From the NCBI RefSeq assembly GCF_029871235.1, contig NZ_SSOM01000061.1:20658-84657 (forward strand): a DNA stretch of 64,000 bases. Reading direction: 5' to 3'. The stretch is from Pseudomonas sp. BN411 (GTDB lineage: Bacteria; Pseudomonadota; Gammaproteobacteria; Pseudomonadales; Pseudomonadaceae). The notes under the pieces are model-generated. The model saw only the letters and a list, made by a program, of their open reading frames with translations. It did not search any database and was not told the origin of the DNA. Shown in pieces: positions 18,265-26,050 of this stretch (the first letter of the stretch is position 1; each line of letters starts with the position of its first letter). The position numbers and the translations under genes were made by a program.

Positions 18265-18927
18265 TCAGGCGCGGCCGGCCAGCTTAGCAAGGATCTTCTG
18301 TTCGCCCGGCAGCACGGCCTGCACCGATTCCCGCGCGGTCATGCGTTCGTAGTGGGCTGCCAGGTGCGGCCAGCGCCCGGCATCGAGACGCTCGCCGCCG
18401 TGCTCCATGTTGATCATCTGGGTGGCGAAGGCAAGGTCGGCCAGGGTCAGGCGCTCGCCGACGAAGTATTCGGCGGTACCCAGGGCCTTCTCCAGATAGT
18501 CGAAGTGGGGCGGCAGCTTGTCCGCCAGGGCTGCCTGGACGATGGCTTCGTCACAGGCCTGGCCCATGGATGGCTTCAGGGTCCGGTTGCGGAACACGCC
18601 GAAGGTGGCCAGAGGGGCCACTTCGTAGTCGCAATACTTCTCCAGCCAGCGGACCCGTGCGCGCTCCTCGGTGTCACGGCCGTAAAGCGGGGCGAGTTGG
18701 GTGTGTTTCTCTTCCAGGTACTGGCAGATCACGCTGGAGTCGGCGAGGGTCACGTCGCCGTCACGCAGGGCCGGAATGCGGCCCAGGGGGCTCAGCTCGC
18801 GGAACCAGCTCGGCTGGCTGAAGGGCGAGACGATTTCCAGCTGGTACTCCAGCCCCTTTTCCTGCAGGTAGAGGCGCACTTTGCGCACGAAAGGAGACAG
18901 CGGGGCGCCGTAGAGGGTCAGGCTCAT
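18265..18927 (-). CDS. Glutathione S-transferase
   Basis: A 220-residue cytosolic GST. The N-terminal thioredoxin fold starts LTLYGAPLSPFVRKVRL, with the catalytic Ser of beta/omega-like classes in SPF. PLGRIPALRDGDVTLADSSVICQYLE contains the cis-Pro and the glutathione-gamma-glutamyl-binding residues. The C-terminal all-helical domain includes YFVGERLTLADLAFATQMINM with the N-capping Asp. The substrate is unknown. ATG 18927 gives the family start and GGGAGG lies just upstream. It is probably co-transcribed with the next upstream gene on the same strand (24 bp gap). Confidence 0.92.
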   Translation of the reverse strand: MSLTLYGAPLSPFVRKVRLYLQEKGLEYQLEIVSPFSQPSWFRELSPLGRIPALRDGDVTLADSSVICQYLEEKHTQLAPLYGRDTEERARVRWLEKYCDYEVAPLATFGVFRNRTLKPSMGQACDEAIVQAALADKLPPHFDYLEKALGTAEYFVGERLTLADLAFATQMINMEHGGERLDAGRWPHLAAHYERMTARESVQAVLPGEQKILAKLAGRA

Positions 18928-18950
18928 CGGGAGGTCCTCGTCTGAGCGGG

Positions 18951-19721
18951 TCAATCGTAGATGTTCTTCTTCTTCCAGGTGTCTTCGTCTTCCAATGACT
19001 TCAGACCCTCAGTCAGCTCACTCGGTTCGTCAGCGCTCGGCTGGGCGTTTTCCAGCACCAGGGCGTTGGCGCGGGCGAGCTGGGCTTTCAGCTGTTGCAG
19101 CTGATTCTGGTAGTGGGCGGGGTCGGGCTGTTTCTGCAGGTACTGGACACCGCGCTCGAAGGCCAGGCGAGCCTGGCGCGGCTGGTTCTCTTGCAGGGCC
19201 TGCAGGCCGAGGTTGGTGAAGAACTCCACGTGCAGCTGGACCAGCATGTCGCGGATGTCCTTCACCCAACTCTTGGCCTCGTTGGCCGGTAGCAGGCCAT
19301 CCTGGGCGGCACGGGTGATCTGGCCGTGGAGGCTTTCCAGTTGGAAGCGGATTTCCTTGGCCTTGGCTTCGTTGGCGATCTTCTGCGGCGGATTGTTCAC
19401 CGGGATCGATTCGCCCTGGCCGACCAGCGAGCGGAGTTGCCCGAGGCGGGTCTTGAGGGCGTTGTCATTCTTGTCCACCTGCAGCAGGCGTTCACCGAGC
19501 TGCAATTGCAGTCGGGTCAGCAGCAGCTTGAGTGCGGGGGAAACCATCTGGCCGGGGAGGGTTTCGGAAAGGTCGGCGCAGCGGCGGATGCGGTCACTGA
19601 GGTCGGCCTTGAGTCGGGCCTTCTCCAGTTTGCTGTTCTCCACCATGTGGTTCACGTAGCCAATGACAATAAGGATGACGATACCGACAACGATCAACAG
19701 GGTGATCACGAGTGGCGACAT
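18951..19721 (-). CDS. Conserved membrane-anchored hypothetical protein
   Basis: A 256-residue protein with one N-terminal membrane helix (LVITLLIVVGIVILIVIGYV, residues 3-22) followed by a charged helical, coiled-coil-like region (LEKARLKADLSDRIRRCADL, KLLLTRLQLQLGERLLQVDK). A TPR-like segment (NLGLQALQENQPRQARLAFERGVQYLQKQ) lies near residues 190-220, so it is probably a periplasmic or cytoplasmic scaffold tethered to the inner membrane. No enzyme motif is seen. ATG 19721 is chosen because GGAG lies 8 bases upstream; ATG 19784 has no Shine-Dalgarno. It has a conserved place next to the tRNA pair in pseudomonads (PA2819, from memory). Confidence 0.75.
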   Translation of the reverse strand: MSPLVITLLIVVGIVILIVIGYVNHMVENSKLEKARLKADLSDRIRRCADLSETLPGQMVSPALKLLLTRLQLQLGERLLQVDKNDNALKTRLGQLRSLVGQGESIPVNNPPQKIANEAKAKEIRFQLESLHGQITRAAQDGLLPANEAKSWVKDIRDMLVQLHVEFFTNLGLQALQENQPRQARLAFERGVQYLQKQPDPAHYQNQLQQLKAQLARANALVLENAQPSADEPSELTEGLKSLEDEDTWKKKNIYD

Positions 19722-19842
19722 CTGCAGGGCTCCGAGGTTCTTGTCAGAATGGGCTGAGTTTAGAGGCTCGACTTCCGTGCTCATAGAGGTGGATCAAAAT
19801 TTGAGCAGAAGTCTTTGATTTTAAAAAGTTTTTGTTAGGGGG

Positions 19843-19871
19843 TTGACGGGTGTTCGAGGCGTCCCTAGAAT
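19843..19871 (+). promoter_or_regulatory. Sigma-70 promoter of the tRNA operon
   Basis: TTGACG at 19843-19848 and TAGAAT at 19866-19871 are separated by exactly 17 bases, with an AT-rich upstream stretch (UP-like, 19801-19836). The discriminator is GCGCGCC, the GC-rich type typical of stringently controlled stable RNA genes. The tRNA-Glu starts 81 bases downstream. Confidence 0.85.
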
Positions 19872-19951
19872 GCGCGCCACTTCGACGCGATGCCCAGGCA
19901 ACGCTGAGAAGCCGGAAGAAAGCATGAAAGCTGTTGTAAGTTCCGGGCCGC

Positions 19952-20027
19952 GTCCCCTTCGTCTAGTGGCCTAGGACACCGCCCTTTCACGGCGGTAACA
20001 GGGGTTCGAGTCCCCTAGGGGACGCCA
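19952..20027 (+). tRNA. tRNA-Glu (anticodon TTC)
   Basis: A 76-nt cloverleaf: acceptor GTCCCCT pairs with AGGGGAC, anticodon stem-loop CCGCCCTTTCACGGCGG with TTC, T-loop GGTTCGAGTC, and an encoded CCA end. It is the first gene of a two-tRNA transcript. Confidence 0.98.
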
Positions 20028-20032
20028 ATATT

Positions 20033-20108
<76 letters not shown>

Positions 20109-20150
20109 AATTATGATCTACAGATGTCCAGTGAGGTCTGTAAGTCATTG

Positions 20151-20175
20151 AAAAAAGGGCCGTAAGGCCCTTTTT
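20151..20175 (+). terminator. Terminator of the tRNA operon
   Basis: The stem GGGCC/GGCCC with GTAA loop, preceded by six A and followed by five T, lies 43 bases after tRNA-Gly. Confidence 0.9.
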
Positions 20176-20220
20176 CGTTCCAGCGAATTCTTCTGAAATC
20201 TACCCCCTGCCAGGGCTTTT

Positions 20221-20240
20221 AAGTCCATTTTAAAGTCCAT
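20221..20240. repeat. Direct repeat AAGTCCAT, candidate integrase arm sites
   Basis: AAGTCCAT occurs at 20221-20228 and again at 20233-20240, both within TTTTAA/TTTAA contexts, a 12-bp period between the tRNA and the integrase start. P4-type integrases bind short tandem arm sites in just this position, so this is a plausible arm or regulatory site. The rest of 20176-20332 shows no gene. Confidence 0.5.
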
Positions 20241-20332
20241 CTTTACGGGGGATGTGGTTTCCGGATTGTTGCTGGAGGAGCGAGGTCGGCGAGACAAGCA
20301 TCTGGTCCTGACTCCTGTTCAGGAACTCGATC

Positions 20333-22159
20333 ATGGCACTCACAGACGTCGCTGTCCGGCAGGCCCGGACTATTGGCAAAGACTATACCCTTCCTGACTT
20401 CGATGGCCTGTCGTTGGCGGTGTCTGCCACGGGCGGTAAGTCCTGGCACTTTAGATACTACTGGGCGGCCAAGCAGAAGCGGATGTCCTTGGGCACCTAT
20501 CCGGAGGTCAGTCTCCGGGAAGCGCGTGCGCTGCGCGATGAGGCTCGCGCCCAGTTGGCGAAGGGGGTCAACCCCAAGATTGACCGCAAGCAGAAGCTAC
20601 GGGCTGTCCGTTTGGCGACGGAGAACAACTTCCAGTCGGTGTATCTGCAGTGGCTGGCACACCGCAAGTTGGAGCTCAATGAGGGGCGGCAGAGCACGCT
20701 CTCGCAAATCCAGCGTGTCTTCGACAAGGATGTTTTGCCCGTCCTGGGCACCGTAACCATCTTCGATATTCGCCGTGCCCATCTGCTGGACGTACTTGCC
20801 AAGGTCGAGCAACGCGGGGCCTTCACAACTGCGGAGAAGGTGCGCACCTGGTTCCGGCAGTTGTTCCGCTTTGCCATGGTGAAAGTCGAAGGGTTGGAAG
20901 TTAACCCTGCGTCCGATCTGGACGTGGTTGCAGCCCCCAAGCCACCCGTTGCTCATAACCCGTTCCTGCGCTTGCATGAGTTGCCCGAGCTGTTGCACAA
21001 GATGCGCCGTTATAGAGGCAGCATCACCACGCAACTGGGGCTTCGTTTGTTGCTACTAACTGGCGTGCGCACCGGCGAATTGCGCCTGGCGACCCCGGAT
21101 CAATTCGACCTGGAACGTGGTTTGTGGATCATCCCGCCGGAAGTGGTTAAGCAACTGCAGGACGGCATGCGCAAGCGTGGAAAGAGGCCGCAGGACATTC
21201 CACCCTACATCGTGCCGCTATCTGTCCAGGCAATCGAGATCGTTCGCTACTTGCTGGAGCGGGTCAATCCTGCGCAGCGCCATCTGCTGGCTCACCGTGG
21301 GGACCTAAAGAGGTGCATCAGCGAGAACACGCTGAATGCAGCGCTCAAACGCATGGGCTATGAGGGGTTGCTCACCGGTCATGGCATTCGTGGCACGCTC
21401 TCCACAGCGCTCAACGAAATTGGCTACCCCAGAATTTGGGTGGATGCCCAGCTCTCGCACGCGGACCCCAACAAGGTCAGCGCAACTTACAACCACGCCC
21501 TGTATGTGGAGCCGCGTCGGAAGATGATGCAGGACTGGGCGGATCGGCTCGATCTGCTGGAGCAGGGAGAGGCCAAGGCTGCCAGCACACACCTGACTAT
21601 CCGCATTGATGGCATGCCGGTGCTGTACGAAGGTGCTGTGGATTCAATTGAGTCGGGTGCGTCTCCGATCCTGCTGCCGTCAACGGTGGGCGCGTTGGTC
21701 AAGCGCCTGTCAGCGGTGCCCATGCCGCTCGAGCCAGTTTCAGTGGCGGAGGCAGTGGTTTCGGAGGTCCAGCGCGAGCGTATGGAAATGCTCGAAACCT
21801 ACGAGGCACCTCACAATTTGCCGGTGGTCCAGTTCGCCAAGCTGGCCGGCAAATCTCGGGATCAGATCAACCGCGAGATCAAGGCCGGCAAGTTGCTGAC
21901 CTTGAGCATGGGCAATCGCGGCCAGCGGATTCCCGACTGGCAGCTTGATCCGCTTAAGCAAAGGCTGGTGCACGCGGTGCTGATGCGTTCGGAGGGTGTC
22001 GACTCGTGGCGACTCTATCAACTGCTGTTGCAGCCTCGGGGCTCATTGGGCGGGCGTTCGGCCATTGAGGGTGTCTCGCTTGCGAATCTCCATGAGGTAG
22101 TCCAGATGGTCAGCGGTGATCTTGCTCGGGATAGATACCCAGTAGGGGAAGTCGCGTAG
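20333..22159 (+). CDS. P4-type tyrosine integrase with C-terminal HTH/ParS-like extension
   Basis: A 608-residue site-specific recombinase, about 180 residues longer than usual. Residues 1-90 are the arm-binding domain (MALTDVAVRQARTIGKDYTLPDFDGL, SLGTYPEVSLREAR). The catalytic core has Arg in LTGVRTGEL (about 248), HGIRGTLST (His/Arg about 346-349), LSHADPNKVSATYNHALY with His and the Tyr nucleophile (about 385). After residue 430 comes an unusual tail. One part (PVVQFAKLAGKSRDQINREI) looks like an excisionase/Xre helix-turn-helix; a second (WRLYQLLLQPRGSLGGRSAIEGV) resembles the MbcA/ParS toxin-binding domain. It lies 224 bp from tRNA-Gly, fitting integration there. Confidence 0.93.
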   Translation: MALTDVAVRQARTIGKDYTLPDFDGLSLAVSATGGKSWHFRYYWAAKQKRMSLGTYPEVSLREARALRDEARAQLAKGVNPKIDRKQKLRAVRLATENNFQSVYLQWLAHRKLELNEGRQSTLSQIQRVFDKDVLPVLGTVTIFDIRRAHLLDVLAKVEQRGAFTTAEKVRTWFRQLFRFAMVKVEGLEVNPASDLDVVAAPKPPVAHNPFLRLHELPELLHKMRRYRGSITTQLGLRLLLLTGVRTGELRLATPDQFDLERGLWIIPPEVVKQLQDGMRKRGKRPQDIPPYIVPLSVQAIEIVRYLLERVNPAQRHLLAHRGDLKRCISENTLNAALKRMGYEGLLTGHGIRGTLSTALNEIGYPRIWVDAQLSHADPNKVSATYNHALYVEPRRKMMQDWADRLDLLEQGEAKAASTHLTIRIDGMPVLYEGAVDSIESGASPILLPSTVGALVKRLSAVPMPLEPVSVAEAVVSEVQRERMEMLETYEAPHNLPVVQFAKLAGKSRDQINREIKAGKLLTLSMGNRGQRIPDWQLDPLKQRLVHAVLMRSEGVDSWRLYQLLLQPRGSLGGRSAIEGVSLANLHEVVQMVSGDLARDRYPVGEVA

Positions 22160-22198
22160 TTTTCCTCTGTGTAGGGCAGCGAGATCGGTTGCTCGGAA

Positions 22199-22537
22199 TC
22201 AGCAAGCGCGGAGATGGCTGCGATATGCCTGCTGTCGGCCCGCGACCGTTTCGCGCTCCGCCGCGCCGAAGTCTTCCGCCTCCTGGCGTAGCCGGTCCGC
22301 AAGACCGGAGATGAAGCTGACTATTTCGTCGCCCAGGCCTGGGCCGTTGGCTACAGGAGGTGTATCAGCGTTGAATGGTGCTTTTCGAGCCGGTATTGCC
22401 CAGTTCAATGCGCACGGCGTCAATGCTGGGCGCACCCCGCGTGCCAGGAGTGCGTTTCGGGCCTTCTGCACTAACGCCTTGTTGATGCCGCTACGCGCCA
22501 TGGCGCTGGTCACTCCGACGATTTCGTGGTGTGACAT
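22199..22537 (-). pseudogene. tnpT: tnpT-like KfrA-N DNA-binding protein, frameshifted remnant
   Basis: The frame opens with MARSGINKALVQKARNALLARG, a KfrA_N-type DNA-binding start (ATG 22501; an earlier ATG is at 22537). The expected continuation PSIDAVRIELGNTGSKSTIQR is present but in another frame and runs into TGA near 22370. The original frame resumes with GPGLGDEIVSFISGLADRLRQEAE and stops at 22199. Intact TnpT proteins of Tn4651/Tn4652 are about three times longer, so this copy has at least one frameshift plus a lost C-terminus. It is divergent from tnpS, as in those transposons. Confidence 0.7.
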
Positions 22538-22682
22538 GGAGTATGAAAGTACAGCTGTGCCAGCCCCCGGATTACGGCGATAGATCCAGACGAACTGGCT
22601 CTTGAGAAGCGGGCATTCTCAAACCTCAGCGGTGGTGGACGGGCGGAAGGGCAGTTTTTCCAGTACGCAGGCGGGCGGGACG

Positions 22683-23624
22683 GTGACGGAGAAGGTCGAT
22701 CGCTACCGGCAGGCCGCGCGGCGCGAGAGCACCGAGCGCCGCTATCAGCAGGCACTCGCCCATTTCGAGGAAACCTGGGGTGGCTTCCTGCCCGCCAGCA
22801 GTGAGGCCATTGCCCGCTATCTGGCGGATTACGCCGAGACCCTGGCCAGCTCGACCTTGCGGGCGAATCTCGCTGCCCTGGCCAGCTCGACCTTGCGGGC
22901 GAATCTCGCTGCCCTGGCCAAGTGGCACCTCAGTCAGGGCTTTCCCGATCCGACCAAGGCGCCGCAGGTACGGGAGGTGCTGCGCGGCATCCAGGCCCTG
23001 CACCCCCGGCTGGAGCGGCAGGCAGAGCCCCTGCAATTGAGCGAGTTGACATGCTGCATCGACTGGCTAGTGGCGCAGGAACAGCTCGAACCTGGCAACC
23101 TATTGCGCTGCCGGCGCGACCGCGCCCTGATTCTGCTCGGCTTCTGGCGGGCCTTCCGCAGCGATGACCTGTGCCGGCTGCGGGTGGAATTCATTGACGC
23201 GCGTCCAGGGGAAGGCCTGGAGCTGTTGCTGCCGAGTAGCAAAGGGGACCGTGACAACCAGGGGCAAGTGTTCACGGTGCCCGCATTGAAGCGCTTGTGC
23301 CCGGTGGAGGCGTATCTCGATTGGCTGGCGGTCTCTGGGTTACAGCAAGGGCCGGTGTTTCGGGCCTTGGATCGCTGGGGGCATCTGGCCGACACCGGGC
23401 TGCATCCCTACAGCGTGTCGCGGATCCTTCGCCGGGTGTTGGTGCGCAGCGGCCTGGAGGGGAGCCGGTTCAGTAGTCACTCCCTGCGCCGCGGGTTTGC
23501 GACCTGGGCGAGTCGCAACCAGTGGAGCGCCAAGGCGCTGATGAGTTACGTCGGCTGGCGCGATGCCAAGGCCGCTTTGCGCTATGTTGAGCCGGAGATG
23601 CCGTTTGGCGAGCTGCGCCGCTAG
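22683..23624 (+). CDS. tnpS: TnpS-like tyrosine recombinase (Tn4651-type cointegrate resolvase)
   Basis: A 313-residue tyrosine recombinase. The N-terminal SAM-like domain has YRQAARRESTERRYQQALAHFEETWGG. Catalytic residues are Arg in FWRAFRSDDLCRLR, the FSSHSLRRGFATWASR box (His/Arg), and Tyr in KAALRYVEP; the position of the second His is taken by GW (SYVGWRDAK), as in many of these proteins. Such recombinases resolve cointegrates of Tn4651-family transposons at a site between tnpS and tnpT. The start is taken at GTG 22683 (VTEKVDRY); ATG 22602 would add 27 unlike residues. The gene contains a 36-bp tandem duplication that may impair it. Confidence 0.82.
   Translation: MTEKVDRYRQAARRESTERRYQQALAHFEETWGGFLPASSEAIARYLADYAETLASSTLRANLAALASSTLRANLAALAKWHLSQGFPDPTKAPQVREVLRGIQALHPRLERQAEPLQLSELTCCIDWLVAQEQLEPGNLLRCRRDRALILLGFWRAFRSDDLCRLRVEFIDARPGEGLELLLPSSKGDRDNQGQVFTVPALKRLCPVEAYLDWLAVSGLQQGPVFRALDRWGHLADTGLHPYSVSRILRRVLVRSGLEGSRFSSHSLRRGFATWASRNQWSAKALMSYVGWRDAKAALRYVEPEMPFGELRR
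22845..22916 (+). repeat. 36-bp perfect tandem duplication inside tnpS
   Basis: Two identical adjacent 36-bp units (22845-22880 and 22881-22916) encode ASSTLRANLAAL twice. Homologues as I remember them carry this segment once (about 12 residues in the core-binding domain), so the duplication looks recent and in frame. Confidence 0.95.
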
Positions 23625-23845
23625 TCGTGAATGGCCCCGTCGTCGGTTGTTTGCTCCGACTTGCTCGGTGGGCGAGGGGGCAAGCGGGACTCGCGCGGTG
23701 AGCGAGCCTGCCGACAGGAGGGCAGGTGACCGGACCTGACCCCACACGAACAGCCTCGCTAGCGCATCGGCGTCGGAGGGGCATCAAGCTTAGGCTTGGT
23801 TAACTGGGGCCGGGTGGGTGCATCGCTCGGCGAGGAGCGACCATA

Positions 23846-24052
23846 ATGAGTGAGAGTTTTGCTGTGCAGTATTCCAAAATGCTGAAGCGCGCCACGCAAG
23901 TTCTCGGCAGTCGAAAGGCCGCCGAGCGCTGGATGGAGGCGCCGTCCTTGGGGCTCGAGGGGCGTCGTCCGATCGACATGCTCGCCAGCGCAGAGGACCT
24001 GGAAGTGCTCATGACCTTTCTCGGGCGTATCGAGTATGGGGTTTATCACTGA
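23846..24052 (+). CDS. Orphan MbcA/ParS/Xre-type antitoxin (DUF2384 domain)
   Basis: A 68-residue protein made almost wholly of the toxin-binding domain of RES-Xre antitoxins: KAAERWMEAPSLGLEGRRPIDMLASAEDLEVLMTFLGRIEYGVYH, with the family ending GRIEYGVY. The N-terminal helix-turn-helix of full Xre antitoxins is missing. GAGGAG lies 9-10 bases before ATG 23846. No RES or other toxin gene follows; the next sequence is a decayed phosphatase. It may be an antidote that neutralises toxins elsewhere, or a remnant. The 221-bp gap before it (23625-23845) shows no gene. Confidence 0.75.
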   Translation: MSESFAVQYSKMLKRATQVLGSRKAAERWMEAPSLGLEGRRPIDMLASAEDLEVLMTFLGRIEYGVYH

Positions 24053-24130
24053 CCCTGAGTTGTAAGGCCGCCGTTGCCGGCCTGGCGTGACCTGCTATCC
24101 CCTTTGCAAGCCCACTGTGAGGGTACCGGC

Positions 24131-24976
24131 ATGCGTGAACGACCTGTCCCGTTGTCACCGGGGGCGTTAGCTTGCCAGGGCGTCGATCGCGTCCTGCTCG
24201 AGGCGGTGATCGCCTTGGTGCTGGAGGCTGGGCATCTGATTGCTGCGGAACTGGTGCGACCCGGGGGACCGAGAGGCGCCGGGGACAAGGCCGAGATTGA
24301 TGTCGAGGTTGAGGTGATACTGCGCCAGGGACTGACTAAGCTGCTGGCCTGTGACTTTGTCGGTGAGAAACCGGTGTGCAGCTGACGGGGCATCACGATT
24401 GCTGGGTTGTGGATCCCAATGATGGCACCCGTGACTTCCTGCAAGGCCACCTGGGCTCGGCGATTTCCGTGGGCTTGCTACGAGAGTGTGTGCCGGTACT
24501 GGGCGTCGTCTTTGCCCCGCTGACGGCGCATGGCACCGATTGCATGGCATGGGCCGAGGTTGCTCCGTAATGGCGCGTTGATTGCGCCGAACATCGCGAC
24601 AGGCGGACTGGCGGAAGGTGCGCAAGTCTTCGTCAGCCTCGCGGCGGGCGCCCGGCCGACCCAGAACGCCGAGCTTTGTGCGCCCGCCACCTTCCACCCT
24701 ATGCCCAGCATTGCCTATCGGCTTGCGCGGGTGGCCGCGGGGGACGGGATCGCTGCAGTATCCTTGTACGCGGTGTCGACCCACGATGTGGTGGCAGGCC
24801 ACGCGCTGCTGCGGGCCGGTGGCGGTGGCCTCTGGAACGAACGGGGACAGGCCTTGGGTTACGCGACAGCGGTGACATTCAATCAACCAGTCGGGTATTG
24901 CTTCGGCGGCGGGGAAATAGCCTGTCAGGAACTGATGAAGCGCCCGTGGCAGATTGTTCTCGCGGGCGGAGCATAA
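24131..24976 (+). pseudogene. Inositol monophosphatase/CysQ family gene with two frameshifts
   Basis: Three successive frames make one family-like protein. Frame A (from ATG 24131) has LVLEAGHLIAAELVRPGGPR and ends after LLACDFVGEKPV. Frame B resumes at about 24376 with WVVDPNDGTRDF, the WxxDPxDGTxxF metal-binding motif, and runs to FAPLTAHGTDCMAWAE. Frame C then covers PRLLRNGALIAPNIATG through DVVAGHALLRAGGGGLW to the stop. The order and spacing fit an IMPase/3'(2'),5'-bisphosphate nucleotidase of about 275 residues. The frameshifts lie near 24370-24380 and 24545-24570. No function is expected unless the shifts are sequencing errors. Confidence 0.8.
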
Positions 24977-25060
24977 CTGTGTGGCGGGCCTACACGCGGG
25001 CAGTCGCCCTACCCTATGTGAAAGCCAACTGCTGAGTTCTGCTGCGGGTCCGGAGCACCG

Positions 25061-25171
25061 ATGGGCCGTATTCGGGGGAGCACGTCATCCCACCGAGCAA
25101 AGCGCCTACAGGAGTATCGTGTGCCAGATAAGCAAAGGCGTACATATATCCGGGTAGGAGGTGCTCGATGA
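25061..25171 (+). CDS. Possible small basic ORF, 36 residues
   Basis: ATG 25061 opens a 36-codon frame (MGRIRGSTSSHRAKRLQEYR...) whose TGA overlaps the ATG of the next gene (ATGA at 25168-25171). The product is very basic. There is no clear Shine-Dalgarno sequence and no family I recognise. The stop/start overlap is the only argument for it; it may equally be a chance frame. Confidence 0.2.
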   Translation: MGRIRGSTSSHRAKRLQEYRVPDKQRRTYIRVGGAR

Positions 25172-25482
25172 AGATAGCTGCTATGGAACAGGCCGAATCG
25201 GTCCGTGATGTCCTGTGCGACGTCTGTGGCACTAGCACGCGTATTCAAGGGGATGGATCGCAATTTGGCACGCTTCGCGCCAGTTGGGGCTATGGCTCGG
25301 CCCATGATGGCGAACGCTATGAGGTCCATCTGTGCGAACCCTGTTTTTTCAGGACGCTTTCAGGCCTCAGCCGTGACCGCATGGTGAACTTCATGTTCAG
25401 TGAGGAGGATCAAGACCTCAGCGATTTTGGGCGCGTTGCTCGCGATGATCTGTCCAATGACGGCGGCAATTCGGTCACCTGA
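25168..25482 (+). CDS. Island-borne hypothetical protein with two CxxC pairs
   Basis: A 104-residue acidic protein. CDVCG (about residues 17-21) and CEPCF (about 57-61) form a four-cysteine zinc-ribbon-like pair around a central block GTLRASWGYGSAHDGERYEVHL. The C-terminus is acidic (MFSEEDQDLSDFGRVARDD). AGGAGG lies 7 bases before ATG 25168. I recall near-identical proteins as recurrent passengers of Pseudomonas islands and plasmids, but no function is known. It sits between two fragments of the same phosphatase gene. The 280 bp that follow (25483-25765) contain nothing I recognise. Confidence 0.72.
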   Translation: MKIAAMEQAESVRDVLCDVCGTSTRIQGDGSQFGTLRASWGYGSAHDGERYEVHLCEPCFFRTLSGLSRDRMVNFMFSEEDQDLSDFGRVARDDLSNDGGNSVT

Positions 25483-25765
25483 TTTCCCTGCTGGAGCAGC
25501 ATCCTGGGTCTAGCCGGCATTTCACCTGGAATTGCAGATTCAACGTCAGCGGGGCGGTGTATGAAACGCTTTACTCAGGGAGAGCATCTAGGCTAAAGCT
25601 CTAGGCATTTAGCTGTCCCGACTGCCTGAAAATTGCTACGGCAGCAGCTTGTTCACGTCATGAGCAGTGGCAGTGACTGAAGGCCGAACGGTGTCGATCT
25701 TAAGCTGTGCGGTCTCACTGGACCCAAGATCTTACTGCTGCAGCACCATACTCGACCTTCCAAGC

Positions 25766-26032
25766 GTTTATCGGCTCGCGCGGGTGGCCGCAGGGGATGG
25801 GATTGCAGCGGTGTCGTTGTACGCGGTGTCGCCCCACGATGTGGTGGCTGGTCACGCGCTGCTGCGGGCAGGTGGCGGCGGCCTATGGAATGAGCAGGGG
25901 CTAGAGTTGGGTTACGCCACGCCAGCGGAGTTCAATCAATCCGCTAGACATTGTTTCGGAGGGGCTGAAGCGGCTTGCTTCGGGCTGATGCAGCGTCCAT
26001 GGCGGACTGTTTTACTCGACCGCCATGAATAG
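25766..26032 (+). pseudogene. Second inositol-monophosphatase 3' fragment
   Basis: From 25766 the frame encodes VYRLARVAAGDGIAAVSLYAVSPHDVVAGHALLRAGGGGLWNE and continues to a stop at 26032. It is closely similar to the last 88 codons of the pseudogene ending at 24976 but with many substitutions. The N-terminal two thirds are absent; the in-frame sequence upstream of 25766 is unrelated. The two copies are therefore diverged paralogous fragments rather than a fresh duplication. Confidence 0.8.
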
Positions 26033-26050
26033 CCACGAAGCCGCGCCTCT

